This document shows positions 1 to 4,784 of a stretch of DNA of 7,440 bases, piece after piece. Source of the stretch: Chitinophaga pinensis. GTDB lineage: Bacteria; Bacteroidota; Bacteroidia; Chitinophagales; Chitinophagaceae. Both the position numbers and the translations under genes were made by a program. How positions within the stretch are numbered: the first letter of the stretch is position 1; every line of letters starts with the position of its first letter. The stretch covers positions 1 through 7,440 of the forward strand of contig CALPKD020000047.1 of NCBI GenBank assembly GCA_943324055.2. The letters are read 5' to 3'. Below the pieces are notes generated by a model that had not been told where the DNA came from, searched no databases, and was given only the letters and a program-made list of their open reading frames with translations.

Positions 1-1200
1 AGCATATTTGGAAGGATGCCATACCATAAAAGCAGCGCCAAAACATGCCGAAAATGTTGCAGTAGGCTCCACAATTCCCTGCTCCGTTCCTGCAATTTTT
101 GCAGTATACCCGCTAATAAAATGGTACATCGCCTGAGCGGCCGTTAGTTTAGAAACGGGAGGTAGTACCCCAAAAGCATCGCAGGTTAAGAATATAATAT
201 TTTTTGGATGAGATGAAATACAAGGAATTTTTGCATTCGAGATATAATTAATCGGATAAGAAGCTCTGGTATTTTCGGTAATTGAAATGTCTGTATAATC
301 CACTCGATTAGATGTTGAATTATATTTCACATTCTCTAAAATAGTTCCAAACTTAATAGCGTCAAAAATTTCAGGTTCTTGTTTTTCAGATAGATTAATC
401 ACTTTTGCATAACAGCCCCCTTCAATATTAAAAATGCCCGTATCAGACCAACAATGTTCATCATCCCCAATTAGCTTACGTTGTGCATCAGCAGACAATG
501 TTGTCTTACCTGTTCCACTAAGACCAAAAAATAAGGATACATCATTATTTTGACCTTCATTCGCAGAACAATGCATTGACAAAATTCCTTTTAAAGGCAT
601 CAGGTAATTCATAATAGTAAAGATCCCTTTTTTCATCTCCCCCGCATACTCAGTCCCTAGAATTAGGAATTGTTTACGATCAAAAGAAAGATTAATATAG
701 GTCTTGAATTGATCAGGTGAAGCTTGAAAAGCACCAGCATTATAAATAGTATAATCAGGTTCGCCAAAATTAATAAGTTCTTCCTCGGTAGGCCTTATTA
801 ACATATTATGCATAAACAAGGCATGATAGGGTCTCGTGCAAATTACCCTCACTTTTAATTTATTTTGTTCATCCCAACCAACAAAGCCATCAAATACATA
901 AAGGTCATCTTGTTGGTTAAAATAGTTAATGGCATGATTATAATTTGTATCAAACTCGATAGCATCCATTTTAATGTTCACATCTCCCCACCAGATATTT
1001 TCACTACTAGAATTTTCAAAAAGGATTTTTTTATCCTTAGGGCTCCTACCAGTCTTCAATCCTGAATAAACGATTAAAGCACCCTTATCCGATATTACTG
1101 AATTCTCTTTAGGATGAATCGCATGCTTATATAAAGCAGCAACATTCAAATTTCTAAAAACATTTTTTGCAGTGAGGGTGCTTAAAAAATTACTAGGCAT
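1..1200 (-). CDS. pckA: Phosphoenolpyruvate carboxykinase (ATP), N-terminal 400 codons
   Basis: Cytosolic gluconeogenic enzyme that converts oxaloacetate and ATP to phosphoenolpyruvate, CO2 and ADP. I translated this frame by hand. It opens with ATG at 1200-1198 (MPSNFLSTLTAK) and stays open to the left edge, giving 400 residues. The ATP-type family is usually about 530-540 residues, so roughly the last 130 are missing. Family signatures appear in order: GRSPKDK at 51-57 (substrate-binding Arg52), LGTEYAGEMKKG at 181-192 (Tyr185, and Lys191 as metal ligand), SMHCSAN at 208-214 (His210), P-loop GLSGTGKTT at 226-234 (bases 499-525), IGDDEH at 244-249 (Asp247), NTRASYP at 310-316 (Arg312), and DAFGVLPPVSKLT from 341. 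Residue roles come from alignment by eye with the E. coli enzyme. GDDEHC replaces the GDDEHG I expect; all key residues are present. It lies 121 bp downstream of the glycosyltransferase pair on the same strand but has no functional tie to it, so it probably has its own promoter. Confidence 0.97.
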   Translation of the reverse strand, partial: MPSNFLSTLTAKNVFRNLNVAALYKHAIHPKENSVISDKGALIVYSGLKTGRSPKDKKILFENSSSENIWWGDVNIKMDAIEFDTNYNHAINYFNQQDDLYVFDGFVGWDEQNKLKVRVICTRPYHALFMHNMLIRPTEEELINFGEPDYTIYNAGAFQASPDQFKTYINLSFDRKQFLILGTEYAGEMKKGIFTIMNYLMPLKGILSMHCSANEGQNNDVSLFFGLSGTGKTTLSADAQRKLIGDDEHCWSDTGIFNIEGGCYAKVINLSEKQEPEIFDAIKFGTILENVKYNSTSNRVDYTDISITENTRASYPINYISNAKIPCISSHPKNIIFLTCDAFGVLPPVSKLTAAQAMYHFISGYTAKIAGTEQGIVEPTATFSACFGAAFMVWHPSKYA

Positions 1201-1321
1201 AGCTATATATTATTTGAATAAAGTTAAGGGAAAAGGCTAATAAACGAACGTTAATTAGTATAATATATCTTATGATTAAATGTCATTGAAGAAATCAATA
1301 GATCATCTATTAAGTAAAACT
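1201..1321. other. Intergenic region upstream of pckA
   Basis: This AT-rich 121-bp gap separates the pckA start from the stop of the GT-C gene; both genes read on the minus strand. It should hold the pckA promoter and any terminator of the glycosyltransferase operon. I found no exact TAnnTTTG box on the minus strand. The nearest candidate is TAACTTTA, about 22 bp before the start codon and one base off consensus. A sigma70-like pair also exists (ATGACA, 18 bp, TATACT), but Bacteroidota primary sigma factors do not normally use that consensus. No Shine-Dalgarno-like sequence precedes the pckA ATG. I therefore do not assign a promoter position. Confidence 0.5.
1297..1311. repeat. Short perfect palindrome after the GT-C stop
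   Basis: AATAGAT-C-ATCTATT is a perfect 15-bp dyad with one central base, 11 bp past the stop codon of the GT-C gene. As minus-strand RNA it could fold into a 6-bp AU-rich stem with a 3-nt loop. It is not followed by a run of T, so it is at best a weak terminator. It could equally be an operator upstream of pckA, or chance in AT-rich DNA. Confidence 0.3.
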
Positions 1322-2584
1322 TTAAGATTCTATGTCCTTGATCTTAACCGAAACTAAATTCCCAAAGAAATAAGCGAAATAAATACCCCAAAAAGGTAGG
1401 GTAATGAAAAACTGACGTCGATAAGCACTTACTAGCGAACTGCCAAATAGATAAACCAGCATAAACAGTAATAATACAAAAAGTTCAAAAGGTACTTTTT
1501 GGGGATACCCAATATGTATTACAAATGCAATCAATATAAATACGAGCACAAACATATTAGGCAGTAAAGTATAAAAAGTTGAAATAGACTGGCTTTTACC
1601 CGTATTTGGATAACTAAACAAGAGTCTTCCAATATTTGCAATCCAATTTTGTACATACTTAGCTGGGTGATGCTTAATGTTAAGAATGGCCTGTTGTTTA
1701 AAAGCTTCATCCTGCTGTATTGGATATAATTTTACCAAACTGTCGATGAATTTATGATGGTTGGGGTTTTCACGTAGCGTATTCATAGTTTTCCAGTCTC
1801 CAAGTTCATTAGCATAAGGTGAACTCATCGTATACAAGGACATATTACCAGAGTTACCCCAATAAAAAGTTTTGTGGGTTAAATGATAGGTATAGGAAAG
1901 CCAAGGAATGCAAAATAAAAGTGCAAAAAAGAAAATAAGGGAGAATTTAAATGCCTTAGTACGATAAGATTGAAAGCAAGTAAAAATCAAAGTTATTAAT
2001 AACATTCCTACAATTACATAACCAAAAATGATCTTGGTCATTGCTAAATAAGCAATTACAAAAGCCGTTAACACCATACTGCCCCAGCCCTTACCTTTTA
2101 TTTTAATAGTTTTAATGGTTAGTAAGCATAATAAACTAATTAAAAACCAAGCCAAGGTTTCAGTGTAAACCGAAAATATCATTTCCAATGAAGGGTAATA
2201 AAAACCAAGCAGCAAACAAAAAATAGTAGCTATTTGATTGGATGAATAATACCGAATGGATTGATAGGTAAATACTAATGAAAAATATTGCAACAGGGCA
2301 TGTAATACTTTTATATAAAAGATGGAAAGCTTCAGATACATCAATGGCATCAATACAATTGAATACCCTGGGCCTGACCATAAATTGATATTTGGAAACG
2401 GTGGCGAATAATACCCATTTAGCAAACTAACTGCATTGTCTAAATATCTACTTTCGTCCCCTCGAAGTATAGTTCGATGAGGCTCTATTAAAAATACCAA
2501 CAGAATGTATAATGCTAAAAAAGGAGAAAATTTAAAATAAGCTTGCTGGATATTAAACCAATTCTTTAACAACTTCATTAGCAT
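1322..2584 (-). CDS. ArnT/PMT-like GT-C fold membrane glycosyltransferase
   Basis: A 420-residue polytopic inner-membrane protein with roughly ten hydrophobic segments: about 20-37, several between 75 and 160, 168-232 in three passes, and 340-358, 365-385 and 390-410. After the first helix the outer loop carries GDESRYLDN (42-50). This is the acidic DExRY-type motif of GT39/GT83 enzymes (ArnT, protein O-mannosyltransferases), which use polyprenyl-phosphate sugars as donors. GPGY at 71-74 and a second acidic site, YTETL (140-144), fit the same fold. Residues about 232-338 form a long hydrophilic stretch, presumably periplasmic. It is shorter than ArnT (about 550), so the acceptor cannot be guessed. 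The ATG at 2584 overlaps the end of the upstream GT2 gene by 32 bp, implying translational coupling; a second ATG two codons later is also possible. That partner probably makes its lipid-linked donor. A GT-C enzyme is likely; the exact family is uncertain. Confidence 0.78.
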   Translation of the reverse strand: MLMKLLKNWFNIQQAYFKFSPFLALYILLVFLIEPHRTILRGDESRYLDNAVSLLNGYYSPPFPNINLWSGPGYSIVLMPLMYLKLSIFYIKVLHALLQYFSLVFTYQSIRYYSSNQIATIFCLLLGFYYPSLEMIFSVYTETLAWFLISLLCLLTIKTIKIKGKGWGSMVLTAFVIAYLAMTKIIFGYVIVGMLLITLIFTCFQSYRTKAFKFSLIFFFALLFCIPWLSYTYHLTHKTFYWGNSGNMSLYTMSSPYANELGDWKTMNTLRENPNHHKFIDSLVKLYPIQQDEAFKQQAILNIKHHPAKYVQNWIANIGRLLFSYPNTGKSQSISTFYTLLPNMFVLVFILIAFVIHIGYPQKVPFELFVLLLFMLVYLFGSSLVSAYRRQFFITLPFWGIYFAYFFGNLVSVKIKDIES

Positions 2585-3338
2585 GGATTGAATGATTATT
2601 ACGAGTTGCTAAATGAGTGTTCCGATCAATTAAGCCATATTTAATAATTACATATAATGCACGGAAACCGTCTTTCATACCAATTTTTTTTCCTTCATTA
2701 TAGGTACGTCCATAATAAGAAATACCCACCTCATAAATTCGAATATTAGGGATTTGTGCAATCTTCGCGGTTACCTCTGGTTCAAAACCAAATCTATTTT
2801 CTCTTAAAGTGATCGATTGTATAATGGGTGTTTTAAACAACTTGAAACAGGTTTCCATATCCGTTAAGTTCAGATTATTAAACATATTTGACAAGGCTGT
2901 CAGAAATTTATTTCCAATAGTATGCCAAAAAAATAATACACGATGTGGATTGCCTCCCATAAATCGGGAACCAAACACCACATCTGCAGATCCATTCATC
3001 ATTGGTTTTAGCAATTCATTGTATTCATTAGGATCATATTCTAAATCTGCATCTTGTATAATCAAGTAATCTCCTGTAGCCTTGCTAATCCCTGTTCTAA
3101 TTGCAGCGCCCTTCCCTTTGTTTACTTCGTGATTACTATAAGCAATATCTAAATCCGGGTTATTATAAATATAATTTTTAACTGCATGTTCAGTCTGATC
3201 CGTTGAGCAATCATTTATAATAATAATTTCCTTAACTATATTATTAATTAAGTTTGTTTCCTTTACTCGATCCAATATTAAATGAATCGTATCTCCCTCA
3301 TTGTATGCAGGGATGATGATTGACAATTTCCTGTTCAT
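2553..3338 (-). CDS. GT2 glycosyltransferase, polyprenyl-phosphate-sugar synthase-like (DPM/DPG type)
   Basis: A 261-residue soluble or peripheral GT-A enzyme. It probably moves a sugar from a nucleotide donor onto a polyprenyl phosphate at the inner face of the membrane, as dolichyl-phosphate mannose/glucose synthases do. The N-terminus [14 protein letters not shown] (5-18) is the classic GT2 nucleotide-binding strand. [11 protein letters not shown] follows at 39-49, [11 protein letters not shown] at 73-83, the metal-binding DAD at 96-98 in [11 protein letters not shown], then VVFGSRF (120-126), [10 protein letters not shown] (159-168), [11 protein letters not shown] (183-193) and [11 protein letters not shown] (210-220). 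These blocks are typical of the DPM1-like branch. There is no C-terminal membrane domain, so it resembles the short form that relies on the carrier lipid or a partner. The ATG at 3338 is the only good start before an in-frame stop at about 3360. An AAAGG lies 10 nt upstream, a weak ribosome site. It is first in the operon; which sugar it uses is not visible. Confidence 0.88.
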   Translation of the reverse strand: MNRKLSIIIPAYNEGDTIHLILDRVKETNLINNIVKEIIIINDCSTDQTEHAVKNYIYNNPDLDIAYSNHEVNKGKGAAIRTGISKATGDYLIIQDADLEYDPNEYNELLKPMMNGSADVVFGSRFMGGNPHRVLFFWHTIGNKFLTALSNMFNNLNLTDMETCFKLFKTPIIQSITLRENRFGFEPEVTAKIAQIPNIRIYEVGISYYGRTYNEGKKIGMKDGFRALYVIIKYGLIDRNTHLATRNNHSIHANEVVKELV

Positions 3339-3536
3339 AATACAGTAACCTTTAAATAATTATATAAAATTGATATAATTATGAAGGTATACTTGGCTAA
3401 ATATAAATAGCTTGACTAGAAAACGTTAGCTACTTGATTGTCGTCAATCTATATTAAAACTCAGTACCCTAGTTAGTATATAGAATTTAACATGAAATAC
3501 TCAATGAAGGCTACAAAATCAAAATATTGGTTACTG

Positions 3537-3554
3537 AAGCACTATAAAGTGCTT
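3537..3554. repeat. Perfect inverted repeat, 7-bp stem
   Basis: AAGCACT-ATAA-AGTGCTT is an exact 7-bp stem around a 4-nt loop. It lies 85 bp before the rlmH start and about 200 bp before the GT2 start. No T-run follows on either strand and no gene ends nearby, so a terminator role is poorly supported. An operator, or a stem in an rlmH leader transcript, are the alternatives. Confidence 0.45.
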
Positions 3555-3567
3555 ATTCATCTACTAT

Positions 3568-3589
3568 CTAGCTAAATATATTTAACTAG
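3568..3589. repeat. Near-perfect 22-bp palindrome upstream of rlmH
   Basis: The arms CTAGCTAAATA and TATTTAACTAG are reverse complements except for one base, with no spacer. It ends 21 bp before the TAAATTTG promoter-like box. The size and symmetry suit a dimeric repressor or activator site. However, its core TAAATATATTTA is low-complexity AT sequence that can arise by chance. Confidence 0.35.
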
Positions 3590-3610
3590 CAGATTTTGAA
3601 CTTTATGCAA

Positions 3611-3618
3611 TAAATTTG
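3611..3618 (+). promoter_or_regulatory. Bacteroidota-type -7 box before rlmH
   Basis: TAAATTTG matches the Bacteroidota -7 consensus TAnnTTTG exactly. A start of transcription a few bases downstream would leave a leader of about 15 nt before the TTG start codon at 3639. The matching TTG-type -33 element is not at its usual distance of about 20 bp. The nearest TTG (3596-3598) is only 12 bp upstream, so this is a half-supported promoter call. Confidence 0.4.
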
Positions 3619-3638
3619 AATCAGAAAAAATACTACAA

Positions 3639-4103
3639 TTGAAGCTATCAATCTGGTCAGTCGGCAAGGCTAATGAAACCTATATAAAAGAGGGAGTGGA
3701 TCAATTTACAAAGCGAATTGGGCACTACTACCCTTTGGAATGGCAATTAATCACCCCTTCCAAATTAACCGAACCTACTCAAATCAAAAAGGCCGAAGCA
3801 GCTAGCATCTTAAAAGCATTAGCTGCAACAGATATTTTAATCCTATTAGACGAAAAAGGGAAGATGCTCAGTTCTCCCGGCCTTGCTACCCTTATTCAAA
3901 AAAATGCCAATCAAAGTGCCCAAAAATTGGTGTTTTTGATTGGTGGGGCCTATGGCGTTTCGGAAGATATAAAAGCACGTGCACAATATACTTGGTCTAT
4001 CTCCGATTTAGTATTCCCCCATATGCTGGTAAGATTAATATTAGTAGAACAGGTCTATAGAGCTTGTAGTATATTAGCAAACGAAAAATACCACCACGAA
4101 TAA
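3639..4103 (+). CDS. rlmH: 23S rRNA (pseudouridine1915-N3)-methyltransferase RlmH
   Basis: RlmH is a small SPOUT-class SAM enzyme that N3-methylates pseudouridine 1915 in helix 69 of 23S rRNA, acting on assembled 70S ribosomes. The protein is 154 residues, against 155 in E. coli. It starts MKLSIWSVGK like the family and ends SILANEKYHHE, matching the family's conserved YHxE tail. The knot and SAM-binding region is visible as LDEKG (70-74), VFLIGGAYGVSE (98-109), SISDLVFPHMLVR (120-132) and EQVYRACSI (137-145). The start codon is TTG at 3639. The upstream frame has no ATG before an in-frame TGA at 3597-3599, and this start gives the exact family length. No Shine-Dalgarno sequence is seen. It is probably co-transcribed with the rhomboid gene 30 bp downstream. 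Confidence 0.96.
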   Translation: MKLSIWSVGKANETYIKEGVDQFTKRIGHYYPLEWQLITPSKLTEPTQIKKAEAASILKALAATDILILLDEKGKMLSSPGLATLIQKNANQSAQKLVFLIGGAYGVSEDIKARAQYTWSISDLVFPHMLVRLILVEQVYRACSILANEKYHHE

Positions 4104-4133
4104 GCCTTCCCTCATCATCCATAATTACCCACT

Positions 4134-4784
4134 ATGAGTATCACTTTATATATCACCATCATAACTGTTGCAGTATCTATCTTAGCAATGTACAATGAAG
4201 AATTAATGGACAAATTAATTTTCCATCCACATACCGTTGCGAATCATAGGGAGTGGTATAGATTTATCAGCTCTGGATTTATACACGCCGACTTTATGCA
4301 TTTGGCGTTTAACATGTTCTCCTTTTATATGTTTGGTGATTATGTTGAACAATTTTTCAGGAACCTATTTGGAGAATCTGGCAAATTGATTTATATACTA
4401 TTATATATATCTGCATTAGTAGTGTGTTTAATCCCAACTTATTATCAGCATAAAAAACAATATTATTATAAAAGTCTTGGGGCTTCAGGAGCCGTATCCG
4501 CAGTTGTATTTGCGGGTATTTTCTTAATGCCAACTATGCAAATCGGTTTTTTCATCGTCCCTCCGATTATACCTGGCTTTATTTTTGGCCCCATCTATCT
4601 TGGCCTAACTGCTTATTTATCTAAAAAAGGACAAGGTGGAATAAACCATAGTGCACATCTTTGGGGATCCTTATATGGGATTGCCTATCTAATAATTTGT
4701 TCTAATGTAATTGGACATTTTGATGTGGTGTCAAGTTTTATTGAGCAAATCAGAATGTATATGGGCAACCTACTATCTCATTAA
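4134..4784 (+). CDS. Rhomboid family intramembrane serine protease
   Basis: A 216-residue membrane protease that cleaves transmembrane or membrane-proximal segments of substrates within the inner membrane. Hydrophobic segments lie at about 3-20, 50-70, 84-104, 115-133, 138-160 and 172-194, the six-helix bacterial core. Catalytic features are all present: the oxyanion-hole motif HLAFN (56-60, HxxxN), the nucleophile motif GASG (116-119, Ser118), and the helix-6 motif AHLWGSLYG (174-182, AHxxGxxxG, His175). The W-R and G-F-I-H signature of loop 1 (WYRFISSGFIH, 41-51) is also typical. No extra cytoplasmic or zinc-finger domain is fused. It follows rlmH by 30 bp, so it is likely in the same transcript. 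Its stop lies inside the end of the convergent secreted-protein gene (12-bp overlap). Substrates are unknown; proximity to a T9SS substrate is not evidence that it cleaves that protein. Confidence 0.95.
   Translation: MSITLYITIITVAVSILAMYNEELMDKLIFHPHTVANHREWYRFISSGFIHADFMHLAFNMFSFYMFGDYVEQFFRNLFGESGKLIYILLYISALVVCLIPTYYQHKKQYYYKSLGASGAVSAVVFAGIFLMPTMQIGFFIVPPIIPGFIFGPIYLGLTAYLSKKGQGGINHSAHLWGSLYGIAYLIICSNVIGHFDVVSSFIEQIRMYMGNLLSH

Larger units (their letters stand above)
3339..3638. other. Divergent intergenic region (300 bp)
   Basis: This very AT-rich stretch separates the leftward glycosyltransferase operon from the rightward rlmH gene, so it should hold two outward promoters. It contains a TAnnTTTG box in front of rlmH, a 7-bp perfect hairpin (3537-3554) and a 22-bp near-palindrome (3568-3589). 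The 10-base word GCTAAATATA occurs twice (3396-3405 and 3571-3580), and there is a small dyad GATTG-TCGT-CAATC (3436-3449). I found no exact TAnnTTTG on the minus strand for the GT2 gene; TATATTTA (3398-3405 read leftward) is one base off. A 27-codon open frame (3492-3575, plus) is the longest I noticed and is not convincing as a gene. No tRNA-like cloverleaf was seen. Confidence 0.6.

Noticed and set aside
865..1065. 66-residue open frame on the plus strand
   Set aside because: It lies wholly antisense to the well-supported pckA coding region and shows no recognisable domain.
1236..1291. Sigma70-like promoter for pckA (ATGACA, 18 bp, TATACT on the minus strand)
   Set aside because: Bacteroidota primary sigma factors recognise a different consensus, and such matches are frequent in AT-rich DNA.
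2160..2381. 73-residue open frame on the minus strand
   Set aside because: It is out of frame within the GT-C gene. Its hydrophobicity reflects the membrane-helix codons read in another frame.
2809..3069. 86-residue open frame on the plus strand
   Set aside because: Antisense to the conserved core of the GT2 gene, with no family features.
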